From Histomonas meleagridis (taxonomy: Eukaryota; Parabasalia; Tritrichomonadida; Dientamoebidae): 38,732 bases of DNA. Location of the stretch: positions 1 to 38,732 of the forward strand of contig WSYJ01000090.1 of NCBI GenBank assembly GCA_020186115.1, written 5' to 3'. Made by a program: the position numbers and the translations under genes. Position 1 is the first letter of the stretch; each line of letters opens with the position of its first letter. Below the pieces are notes generated by a model, which searched no databases, was not told the origin of the DNA, and was given only the letters and a program-made list of their open reading frames with translations. Shown piece by piece: positions 1 to 11,400 of this stretch.

Positions 1-887
1 TATATGATTTCTTCCGTAAGTGGAAACGAAACTATTATCCACACTGAAATTTAACCGTACAAATATAATTTGACAAAGTATCAGATGTTTTTGAGTGATT
101 ACTGTAAACAACACTATTATTATTCATTAATGCTCTAAATATATTTTCTATTTTCTCGAGTTGTGAATTTGACATTTTAATAGTATAAAAATGTTCAAAA
201 CTGTAAATTAATTTAGCACGACTGCATTGCAACTTCCGATTGAGGATCTTGACATTGATCAGTATGAAACACTCAATGAGCAGAACGGATATACTTTCCG
301 TTATCCTCAACGTTGATTAGAAAGTCCTTCACAGAATAAAGCGGTAGGTATTAGGAGACTTGATATTATACCGAAAACACGTGTTATATCTTTACATTTT
401 AATGTAGTGAAACCATAAAATGTTTCAGGAACGTCTCCATCACCGAAGGCAATTTCATATCAAATAATGGCACAAAATACTTTGCTTGAGATATTAACAG
501 GAATATGTAACTACTTGTTTAATTCATTATTGACTAGTTATTGATTACACTAAACTGAGTTTATAAATCTGGACTGTCGGTTTCATTTAAATTCGTTTGA
601 AAAAAAGACGATAAGCGATGGTAACCAGGAAACATGTTTTCAAAATTTTCAGAATTTTCGATAAGATATCAGAATTCTCTAATTGAAAATTACTTTTTGA
701 GCAACCCAAATTTATTTTGAATGAAAATTTTCAACTTTTTCAAAATAACATGGGTTGCAAAAATTTTCCAATGCTCGAGCACGAATTTTGATCGCAAATT
801 CTTCAATTTCATTTTTCAGTCTTTCCAAATTAGTACACCACCGTCCATATGGAGGTGGGGTTTTTTTGTTCCACTTAGCTAATTTTT
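1..887. other. Noncoding flank with transposon-end-like sequence and hairpins
   Basis: I see no convincing gene here. Bases 41-60 carry an ACACTGA ... AAATTTAACCG motif that recurs near 4745-4770 and looks like the end of a Tc1/mariner-type element. Bases 701-758 form an imperfect hairpin with outer arms GCAACCCA/TGGGTTGC and inner arms TATTTTGA/TCAAAATA. Bases 836-860 hold a second near-palindrome centred on TCCATATGGA. The open frame at 35-310 (minus) has no recognisable motif and ends inside the transposon-end-like motif, so I do not call it. Confidence 0.4.
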
Positions 888-1863
888 TCAAAATATATTG
901 TTTGTCGGATTCAGTAAATTCCTTACCTTCTTTTTCGTAGAAGCTTGGAAGATTTGGGTCCAGTTTGCGATCATCTCAGATTTAGAATACAATGAATATT
1001 CATCAAGGATGACAGGATCATTCGTGAAGCGATGTTCTTTGCTCATTCGGAAATGATCGTTTATGCATTCTCCGTTTAAGTTACAAACAATTTTGATTCT
1101 GTCTCGAAAACTTAACACTAGATTATTTATCACATACATTGGTATTTCATCCCATATTTGCTTAAGAAGTTCTATTAATTGTTGCTTATTGTCTATTTGA
1201 TGTTTTGCTACAATTCGCTTCATGTACCCCCACAGGTGCTCGATCGGATTTAGATCGGGGCTATTTGCTGGCCATACCTTTACGAAGTTTAACTATTGTT
1301 GGTGCACCGTCTTGAATAATAATGTAATTATTTGAGTTTAAATTTAACATTCCGCTGGAAATAATGTTTTTTTGATAATTTACAGCATCAATCGAAGTAT
1401 CACAAATAACCAAATTATTTTTGTAGTTCAATTAAATGGAAGCATAAATCATTATGCCGTTTTGAAATTTGCATAAATTAGAATATATTGATTTATTATT
1501 CCTCCCAGATCTGTACCAGACGTATTTTTTATCTGATTCCTGGCAAAATCTACTCTCATCTGAAAAAATAAATTTTTCAACTTCAATTTGATTTCCAATC
1601 AAAGACCGACAAAATTTTAAACGATTTTCGTTTTGAATTTCGTTTAAGTTTGGGCGCTTTTTTGGCGGCCTATATTTGTAACCAATAAAACTTAAAGCTT
1701 TGGATAATGTGGATTTTGATACTCGTGTTTTTGTTTGCGAATAAATTTCATCCCCTATTTCTTCTGAAATATGTCTTCCATTTTTACGGAGTATATCATC
1801 AATAATTTTTAATTTATTCTCATTCATTGAATTCAGTCTTCCTAGAGGTTTAGCATGGCACAT
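888..1863 (-). pseudogene. Tc1/mariner-family transposase, broken
   Basis: This is the remnant of a cut-and-paste transposase that would have moved its own element between TA sites. In order on the minus strand I see: the second half of a paired HTH region (basic, ending in a YRPPKKRP-like linker), the first catalytic Asp in FSDESRF (about 1550-1570), the second in IIQDGAP (codon 1309-1311), and the third motif NSPDLNPIEHLW (about 1230-1260). The C-terminal tail resembles the usual WDEIP..VINNLV...R tail of the family. Breaks: an in-frame TAA about 1434, a deletion leaving only about 18 codons between the second and third acidic motifs (34 is usual), and a +1 shift in a GG pair near 1275. The first HTH helix is not intact upstream of 1863. 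It is clearly dead. I could not pair terminal inverted repeats with certainty. Confidence 0.85.
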
Positions 1864-2754
1864 GTAATCCTGGCCATCATCAATAGAAGTAAAAACTTTA
1901 TAATCAAATTATGACTGATATGTTTTCCATAAAAACTCTGCTGCCTAGCTTCATGTTGCGACATACCTAGACTTTTAAACGTTGCTATTGCTCGAATTCG
2001 TTACTTTTTTAAATCGATATCTTTTTTATATTTGATTGACATTAAAAAAATGTTTTGCATTTTTTACTTATATTATGTATAGTTTATTAGTGTCACTTTT
2101 GATAACTTTTTAAACAGCTCAAATTTATGAATTCAGTTTATACTTATGAAGATAGCGAAATGTTATCATTATATTGTGATGATACAGAATCAGTTCCCGC
2201 TAATTTTTTAATATTTGATGCTGCATCTACTAATATAAATACTAAAGAATTCTTACGATTCTATAATCAAAATGAAACTGATATGAATCATATTACCAAT
2301 TATTTAATACAATAGTATTTAGTAATGTTTGAAATATAGAATATATTAAATTTCATGCATCATTTTCCGATTAAAAAATAAGATTTATCGGAAACAAAAG
2401 ATATATTTACAAAAAGCTTACAGGATTATATCATGCTTCTACTGACGGAAGTATTTTCAACATCATATTCACCACAAATGGTAAAAATAGTGTTTATCCC
2501 TAATATTGTCGATTTATTATTCAATTAGTATTCTCATATAATTATCGTAAAACTGCAGTTTTATTAATACATTATGTTTTTAATTTCATCTGACATTACT
2601 TCTTCTTCCTCAACACTAAATATTTAAGCTTTTAATAAAGTTTTTATCATCGAGTTTGAAACATATATTGTTCCGCTGACACAAAACCAAACACCAACAA
2701 ATGACATCTTAATATAATAAAAATTCTATTTTTAAAATATGTATAATGCTGTAA
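1864..2754. other. Mostly noncoding, one small open frame
   Basis: Apart from remnants of the transposase N terminus just beyond 1863, the stretch is AT-rich. It holds one 62-codon open frame (2127-2315, plus strand, ATG start) with no motif I recognise. Its acidic, Asn-rich composition is not out of line with local coding sequence, but it could be chance. I see nothing else between 2316 and 2754. Confidence 0.3.
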
Positions 2755-2988
2755 TTGATTACTTCTTATGACGCCGCACATTATAATAGAATCGACGTTA
2801 ATCTTCCATCGCCACCGACAAGACTAGCCAAAATGATTGTTACGTCATTAACGACAAAATGTTATATTATTATATCTGAGATAGATAATTTTATACAGAT
2901 TAACGGGAAAAAATATTATTTCACAATTGACTACACGGATCTTAACTCACAAACTTTTATACTTCTGAATTCATTTATTTTTTTGTGA
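2755..2988 (+). pseudogene. Unrecognised protein fragment, possibly from a Maverick-like element
   Basis: A 77-codon open stretch with protein-like composition (LPSPPTRLAK, then VTSLTTKCY, then INGKKYY) and no ATG at its start, since TAA directly precedes it. Composition and periodicity look like a real protein interior, not chance AT-rich reading. Just downstream, on the opposite strand (about 2950-3150), another protein-like stretch reads from CPFVTFIASIKKY to RLEIYDKYG. The two seem to be unrelated fragments abutting. Origin from a Maverick/Polinton structural gene is a guess from the presence of a Maverick polymerase elsewhere in the window; I cannot confirm it. Confidence 0.3.
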
Positions 2989-3155
2989 TAAGATCCATAT
3001 TTATCATAGATTTCTAATCTTTGATTATATACTCTGATAACCACTCCATCAATTCTTTTACTAAATGCTTCTTCTGTATATTTCTTAATACTAGCAATAA
3101 ATGTTACGAAAGGACAACTATTAAAACCATTTTTTACGACAAATTATTTATATAA
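2950..3155 (-). pseudogene. Minus-strand protein-like fragment of unknown origin
   Basis: Reading the minus strand from about 3155 down gives an open, protein-like stretch containing CPFVTFIASIKKYTEEAF and VVIRVYNQRLEIYDKYG. A piece with similar character lies upstream in another frame (ITVVFPKHANAF), separated by stops. No catalytic or fold motif is visible. It overlaps the end of the plus-strand fragment at 2755-2988, so at most one is continuous with its original gene. I do not recognise the family. Confidence 0.25.
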
Positions 3156-3383
3156 TGTATAGCAAAACGAATGCATTAGCATGTTTTGGAAATACAACTG
3201 TAATATGTCTTAATTTTTAATCATTTCTCATTTATTATTTATAATATTATATTATATGTATTTTCATCACTTATTTGTTATTATTCTTTAAAATAATAAT
3301 ATTGACTATGTTGACTATTTTTTCCCTCCAAAATTTATTAGGTGTAAAACGACATTTTATATAATTAATAAAAATTTTTTTAT

Positions 3384-3683
3384 TTAATAACCATCATGGG
3401 TACCATTAGAATAATATTTCAATCCGTTGTGTAAATCTAATGTGAAATAAGTATTACGACAAATGAATAATTGTGGTGGAGGTGGATGATTTACAGCATC
3501 ATCAACATTATAATATGTATCATTAGCTTGGGTATAAATTGGTTGACTATTAATTTGTATCGGGATATTTTGACCATCAGAATCTAAACCATCAAATACG
3601 TAACCACCACGTGAACGTTCACATTGTATATTAAGCATAAATGAAGTAGCATCACTTAATGTGTTATTATATCTTAACTTCAT
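3384..3683 (-). CDS. Hypothetical protein, 99 codons
   Basis: ATG-initiated, 99-residue open frame on the minus strand ending at TAA, with no internal break. It has a balanced composition unusual for this region: a charged start (MKLRYNN), an ERSRGGYVFDG segment, a beta-rich middle, and a proline run in NHPPPPQLFICRNTYFTLD. No signal peptide or membrane span is apparent. The pattern is reminiscent of beta-rich structural proteins of Maverick-type elements, but this is an impression and not a motif match. It could be a complete small gene or the 5' part of a decayed larger one. No promoter motif was identified. Confidence 0.4.
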   Translation of the reverse strand: MKLRYNNTLSDATSFMLNIQCERSRGGYVFDGLDSDGQNIPIQINSQPIYTQANDTYYNVDDAVNHPPPPQLFICRNTYFTLDLHNGLKYYSNGTHDGY

Positions 3684-3807
3684 TAATAAATTTATTTAAT
3701 TATGTTCATACATTGAGATGCTACGCTTGAGGTTTGACACACTATACTAAAAATTTATCAATTGAAAAATTGGAAAATCGTTACTTAAGATAAATGATAA
3801 TACATAA

Positions 3808-4005
3808 AAGCTAAATATAACAAGTACGTATAGATTCAATACTAGAACAAAATCAAGAACAGTGGTATATAACAGTGATTTACATTTGAAGAATTTCTGT
3901 ATTTGGGGTCTCGCAGGAGTTGGAAAATCTGGCGGAAATGCTGAATGTGGACTTAAAGATGACCCATTTTTAGTGGCAAACTTCTATGTTTCATTTGTCC
4001 TATAA
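3808..4005 (+). pseudogene. Protein-like fragment with a P-loop-like string
   Basis: A 65-codon open stretch without a start codon (TAA at 3805-3807), ending at TAA 4003-4005. It reads as plausible protein: RTKSRTVVYNSDLHLK, then IWGLAGVGKSGG, then LKDDPFLVANFYVSFVL. The string GLAGVGKS fits the Walker A pattern, but no other ATPase motif follows before the stop. A nucleotide-binding function should therefore not be inferred. The local context of scattered fragments suggests a piece of a decayed mobile element. Confidence 0.3.
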
Positions 4006-5401
4006 TGTGTACATATGTACCAAACTTTTCTTTTCGGTTGCACCCTCTTTTACTGATAATTGATTTTAACAATTTTTTTTTAGAATAGATTAAATAAAAT
4101 CAAAGCTATTAAATTTATTACTCGAAGGTAACATTTCGACTATTCTAAATCTCAAAGTAGACCAAAAAAATGTTGGCATTCATTTTGGTGTTGATATAAT
4201 TCTTCTTGGTTTTGTAAAAGGTTTTTAATCAGGTAGAAGCCATTGAATTACAAAATCCACTAAAAAATAAAACCAATTAAAAAAAACGTCATCAATCTTG
4301 GGATTTTTAAAGTTCTGCTCAATGTTCGTACACTGTGAAATGGCATTTGTTCTAATTGATCACAAATTAAAGGGTCGATAGAATTATTTGTAGATAAACC
4401 GCTGCCAGTTCTTCTGACAAATATGTTTTCCCCTAATAATAATTTTCTGCATCTATCTGTGATTGTACTATAGTTAACAACATTTTCTCCAAAGTTTTTA
4501 CAACATTTTATATATAAATCATGATTTATAAATCATTTGGATTCAAATTTTAGCTGTACCAAAATATGACGAGATGCTTCATATGATCACTCATTTTAAA
4601 AATGAAATTTTAAACTGATTTTGTGTTATTATTTTTACTATAACTCATGAACCAAATAAAAATAAGATCTAAAATTTTAAATATAATATCGCATACATTT
4701 AATGTTATTATATTAATAATTTCAAAAAATATTATTCAGCAGAAACACTGATACTAAAATTTAACCGGACACCCTATATTTTTCTAACAAATTTTTACGT
4801 AAATAAAATTTTTAAAAAATATTAAAACACACATTGAGTTCATACATTATAGTTTTTATTTATATATAATTTATTATTCTAGATACAGAGGATGCGAGAA
4901 AAGTGGGGGGTCAGGACTTTATGCATCCCCTATATTTGTTTTCAATATTACACACTATTTTTCTTGTATTACCTTATAAATAAATAACTGGTATCAATAC
5001 AGTTAAATATTTATTATGCGTATGATCTTTTAAAGAATACAAGTATTATTTAAAAGATCATCATGATAATGTGCTGGTAAAGATAAATTATCAGTATCAA
5101 CACAATTAATTGAATTACATTCTAACATTACTATTCTTATCCTTCATTTGTTTCGAAGCAATTGAATCATAATCATATTCTTCATTTTTTAACAAAAAAT
5201 GAACTGGGTACGTAATTCCAGAATAAAAAAACAATATTTCTAATGTTTACATTCAAGGTGTTATAATTGTTGTGTAGGATCTCCAGTTCTGATCTTCCAA
5301 AATTAAAAAAATATATACAGAACTGCAAGTAGTGGGATTTTTTCTTAATTTTTAAAAACATTCCAAAACATAAAAATTTTTATGATATATATCGAAAACA
5401 T
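4006..5401. other. AT-rich intergenic DNA with transposon-end-like motifs and a 40-bp palindrome
   Basis: No open frame of interest. Bases 4745-4778 hold a probable Tc1/mariner-type terminal repeat; read on the minus strand it begins TATAGGGTGTCCGG. Bases 4885-4935 hold a GGATGC/GCATCC inverted pair next to a GGGGGG run. Bases 5022-5061 are a near-perfect palindrome (13-bp outer arms ATGATCTTTTAAA and complement), flanked by imperfect direct repeats at about 4986-5006 and 5087-5108 that share GTATCAA.ACA.TTAA. Confidence 0.45.
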
Positions 5402-8400
5402 TTAGTTATACTTTAAGATATGAACCGAAGGTTCTGAAGTAATTGCCACCAATTTATCTATTTGTACTATATAAGATATTCCCACTATATTTTGTTGGAA
5501 AGAAGTCAACAATTTAATATTTTCAGGATAATAAGCCTCGAACACGTATAATCTTCCATCATAATCGAAGAACGCTATCATATCGAATCCATCGAAGTTT
5601 TTCCAAGTTATCCAATCATTAATTTCCATTTCTACTTTAGCTCTTTTAATTAAGAACCCGTTTACAGTGAACAGCCAAATTTCGTCTACAGTTTTAACCA
5701 CAATAAATCCTAATTCGTATGTAACAATAACTTTTATTCCGATTGAGTTATCCAAAAAACAAGAATTTATATATCTTTGATTCGTTATTGAATAAATTTC
5801 GATATAGCCATCGAAAGTTGAACAAACTATGATACCGAATTCTTGTGAAACATAAGCGGATTTTAATGAATCGCTCATAACTCTATGTAAAGTTTTAGTT
5901 TCACCGAATCGATTTGTTTTCCAAATCTTAAAAATTCCCATTTTTGAAGCGGTATAAATTGTATTATCATTTCCTACATTAATAAAATCGATTGTCGAAA
6001 ATTTTTGATGTATAGTTCTAATAGAATTCGGTTGTACTAAATATATTAAACTTTTATCACTATCGAATACATATAAAACTTGATTATATAATATAGTTTT
6101 AGCTGAAGGTTCTACAGCTAATGAACGATTATTTATTAATTGTAATTCTTTTGTTTCAATGTTCACTTTATATGAATAAAATCCTCCATCATAATTCTTA
6201 AATATTAAATATAAAATTGATTTAGTCGAAGAAAATGCAAATCCTTCAGATATTGAACCAATATCGAAATCTTTATAAGTACCATAATAAGAAGATTCGA
6301 ATCTAAAAGGATATCTTTGAGGGAATTCATATCTAAATATTTGTTTAGGTAAAGATCCCAAATTTTTTAACATTGTTAAAATTAATTCTGTTTTTTCAGG
6401 TGGTTGTTTTTCCCATACATTATTATATAAATAAGGTAAAAACAAATTACATCTTTTAATAGCTTCTTCACCTGTTTGACATATACCGAAAAGTAAATCA
6501 ATCCATTGATTTAAATGTTCAGATACATAAAATGATTCTAATATTTTCTTACTTAAATAAATATAATCATAAATATTATTATTAGCCCAATTAGGAATGA
6601 TTAATGATTTTAATATACTTTCATCATCAAATTGGATAAATGCTTCAGGCATTGTATAAAACTCAGGTATAGATTCACGTGATTCATCACTTTGATTTAA
6701 CCCTGCAAAATAATTATCAACTGATCGAAATAATCGTTCTAAACTATCAAGATGTCCATCATGAATTTGTAAATGTAAATCAGTAAAAGGATTTTGTCGA
6801 ACTAAATAATATGCTAATAACATAGCACTTGAAGGTGCAGAACCAAATACATATGCACCATCCGGATTATTTTTATTGATTATTAACATTTGTCGATAAT
6901 AATCAATTTTTGTTTGGGTTTGTGCTGCCATTGGTAAATTTAAATCTCGTAATTCTTTATTAGGACCAAATATTATCCAAGGAAATATTATATAATTCTC
7001 TGGATCATGATAAGAACGACCGCATAATATATTTAATTTTAATAATAAATCAAAACTTGATATATCCATTTTACGCCATTCTTTAATTATATTTGATTCT
7101 TCAATTAAACTTAAGAAATTAGAATTCCCTAATATTAATAAATTAGGGAAATAATCTTTTTCAAAATATTTCATTATATCATCACATAATATAGGTGAGA
7201 AATCTAATAATATTGATCGATTATTAGTCATAAAGAATTCTAAAGCAGTAAGTTTTTGATATCTATTTCTATATAAGATATATTTAATGTTTTCATTTGA
7301 TATATTTTTAACTTTATATTCAAATTTTATGATAATTGATTTCGTAGTAAGTGTAAATTCACATGGTATAGTTTCTGATATTTTTATTTGTTGACATTTC
7401 TTAGTGAGAATTACATTTGTAGGAGGATTTGGAAAACATTTAATTCGAGTTTTAGGGATATTTAATGAACGCTTTAAACGATTTGATACAAATGAATTAG
7501 AAAAATAAAAATCGCGTTTATAAACAAAACAATTTAAATCAAATAAAGCACGTGGATGTACAAATTGTTGAATAATTTTTTGCCATTTTAATTTAGCTAT
7601 TTTTCCTTGATGATTTTTATTTTTAACTACAATTAAAACTGGATCATTAAGATGAATTGTATTAACATTTTGTAAAGGTTCTTCAAGAAACTTAAAGAAA
7701 TTATTTAATTTTATAACATTTTTAGCAGTATTAATATCAAGTAATTTCATATATTCTGTAAATGATTCATCTTCATTATATAATGATAAAATTATATTTA
7801 ATCGTTCTTGTTCATTAGCATTAGGATAACTTGAACAACCTTGAAATATATGTTGTGAAAATACCATTCGAGGCTCTTTAGGTATAATTTTTAAATAAAG
7901 TTGATAAAATTCACGTTCTGTTTCTGAAAATGATTTAAATTTCTTTAATTGTAAATAATGTGTAAATTTCATTAAACTAAATGCAAAACAAGCTTTAAGT
8001 TCAACAAAATTTTTTACACTATTAAGTTTATGATGTACTTTAAGTTTCTTATTAAAAACTGATAATGAATATTCTTTTAATATTTCAAATGAATGTGTTT
8101 CTGATACACATTTAGTAAATAATGCATTAAATCCAATTTCATTTAAACCTTCATCAAATTCTTGTACATCTTGAAATTTAAGTTGTTGAAATACAAACTT
8201 TAAAAATAAAATACCAAAATTATGCACATCAAAACTTGTATTAATTTCAATTAAATCTAAAAATGTCATAATTGATTTTAATAAAGAAAGTTCAAAATCT
8301 TCTGATACAATATTAGCTAAAGATTGGCAGACAATAATTGAAGAAATTTCTTGAATTTGTACTGCAAAAAGTATTGGCCAAATATACCAAAATTCACATT

Positions 8401-11400
8401 TTTTAATTCTAACTCTATAAAGATTTTTTGTAGAAAAATTAAATAATTTTTTAGCTAATTCATCTTGTAAACTTTGATTAGAATTTAATGCAGCTATAAT
8501 AGATATAGAAAATAATTCAATAAATTGATCTAATTCATCTTTAAATAAATCATAAGTAAAACTTTCTGGGATTTGATAACTTAAAATTAATGAATTAATA
8601 TAAAATGAATCCCCACTTAATATATAAAAAGCATGAATTAATGGTGGCAAAAATGTTGGATTTTTTTGTAAATCAATTAAATGTAATAAATTACTTAATA
8701 TATTTGAATTAGAATATGGAAATAATGAAGGAATTACTTCAAGGAATTGTAATGCTAATTTTGAATCTTTACATTTTACTAAATTAGTCAAATAAACTAA
8801 TGAATCAGAATGTGTAAATTGAAATGAAGCTCTACGAATTAATATTTTTACTAAAAAAGCTATACATTTATTAATGTTTAAATTCGGATCACGTTTATAT
8901 TTTGTTATAATATTAGTTTCAATTGGATCTATATAAAAATAAATTCGAATATTCGATAGAAAAGTTTGTATAAAACTATCAGACAAAAAATAACTTGTAA
9001 ATGTATCAAATAATTCAGTTGACCAATGTTCTAATATTTTTAATAATTCATTATTTGAAGCTTTAATCCAAATATCAAAATTTAATAATATATATTCAAA
9101 TAAATATTCTTGATTAGAAGAAAACTTTGCGTCATTAAAAAAGTTTAAATAAAGATCATAAGTTAATACTTTAGGATCACTATTAGGTAATAAATAAGTT
9201 ATCATTTCAAATATGACATTAATTTTAGTTAAAAATAATTGTTCAATACAATCTAATAATAACAAATTATTTTTAAAACTTTGGAAGTTCCTGAATAAAG
9301 GTCCAATACAATCCAAAGGATATTCACCTCTAAAAATATGTAATAAATTTGGTAATTGTTGAAAACAACCTGAAGGATCTATAAATAAAGTTATTTTATT
9401 AATTGGTGGATTAAGTTGATTTTCAGGATACATATAAAGTGGTCTTTGATTAATTGATGTTGTAATTATATGTCCATCATTTATAAATTGTTCTCTTTCT
9501 TTTTGAGTTAACATATCAGGAAAGAATGCAAAAAATGATAATTGATACACAGATAATAAAAGTTTTGTATTATCTGTTTTATGTAATTCGAAATTGCCAA
9601 AGAATAATGCGATATCTTCTTGAATATTTTTAACATTAATATCAATTGTTGTTGGATTTTCTAAATCAGAATAAATTTCTGTTCTTAAAATTGATTCACC
9701 AGAAGCTTTAAAATTAATAATTATAGGATTCCATTGATTAAATTTAATTGAAGTCAAGTTAAATTTTGTTTTATTAGCACTTAAAGTTAATTGATTTCCT
9801 TGAATAAAAATTTCAAGTAAAGAAGAAATTCTTAAAATTGTTGATGTTATATTTAATTCATTAAAAGATTCTTCTTCAGGATAACACCAAAAACCTATAG
9901 TTGAACCATGAAATAAATCTAAAAAACTTAAGTTATCAGCTTCAAAAAATACTTGTTGAATACCTAAAGGATAACATACAGTTTGATATTTATTAAATGT
10001 TTCAGAAATTGGCATAAAAAATTTTATAAATTTATCCGAAATTTTGGAATGAAATAAAACTTTCATTAATCTTTGTGCTACTACAATACTTGAAATATTT
10101 GTAGTAATTTTAGCAAATATTAAACAAATTAAATCAATATTAATTTTATCAACTTTATATATTTGAAAACCTCTAAAACAAAAATCATCTGGATAATTTA
10201 ATAATATATCAAGAATTAATAAATCAAATTCTCCTTCATGTAGTTGGATTTTATTATAATTTGAAAAATCACATAATTTATCAATGATTTTTAATAATTC
10301 TTCTGTAAGTTCATAATATGAATAAATTGATAATATCATTTGAAATACAAATGGCTTCTTAATATAAAATTTGGTTAAATTAATTTCTAATAATGTTGAT
10401 GATACTAATGAAAATAATTTTCGTATAATTAATTGACTTAATTTCTTTTCATTAGATATTATATATGTAGATAATTGATATGTATTATCAAATGGAGTTA
10501 ATGATATCAATTCAATAATTTTTGATAATAATTCTTGTGAATGAAAATGTTTTAAAAATAATAAAAAAGGATTAATTAAACGTGTAGCTGCAAAAGCAAT
10601 TGAATTATTCTTTAAAATAGAACTAATAACACAATTTAATAAAGAAATAACCATATTTTGTAATGGTGACAAATAAGAAGAATAATCAAAAATTATTAAT
10701 AAATTACTAATTTGTTGTAATCCAGAATTAACAATATTTTCTTTATTTTGTTCTTTTAATAAAATATTTTCAATGTCACAAAAAAACTTTTGTTTAAAAG
10801 CTCGTTCAGATACAATCGAAAATACTTCGACAGAAATTTCTTTCATATTAATAGTTTTAAAAGGTAGCGAAGGAATTTTTAAAAGAGTTGTTAAAAAATA
10901 ATAAAGTGAAGATCGAGCAGAAACACAAATATTTTTATTATCTTTCATTTCTTTATAAATATTCCTTAAACAAATATCAATATTCCAAAACGCATTCAAA
11001 AAATTATTTGTAAATAAACAAGTTATATCATAAGATAAACTTCTAACAAGTAATTCACTAAACAAAAATGGAAATTCTTTACAGTTTTGAAAAAATATAT
11101 TCATATATTTTGGATTATGTTTAAATACGATCATTATAATACAATTTCTAAGTGCTGAAATTAATTCGAAATCTTTATTTGGGAAATAAATAGTAACATT
11201 TGGATTAAATAAATCACTATGAAACAAATATGAACAAGAATTATCTTTTAATGTAAAATTAACTTCAATTTTTGATAATATGTATAAAAATGATAAAAAT
11301 AAATTCGTTTTTGATCGTTTTAAATAATCATTAAATGATTCAACAAAAGAATCATAATATTCATTATTTAAATAATATTTAAAAATGTTTAAAATAGAAT

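Noticed and set aside
35..310. 91-codon minus-strand frame at the window start
   Set aside because: No motif; it runs into a transposon-end-like sequence and has the composition of chance AT-rich reading.
3900..3935. Walker A string GLAGVGKS as evidence for an ATPase
   Set aside because: Isolated motif in a 65-codon fragment without Walker B or other ATPase motifs; chance or unrelated protein is as likely.
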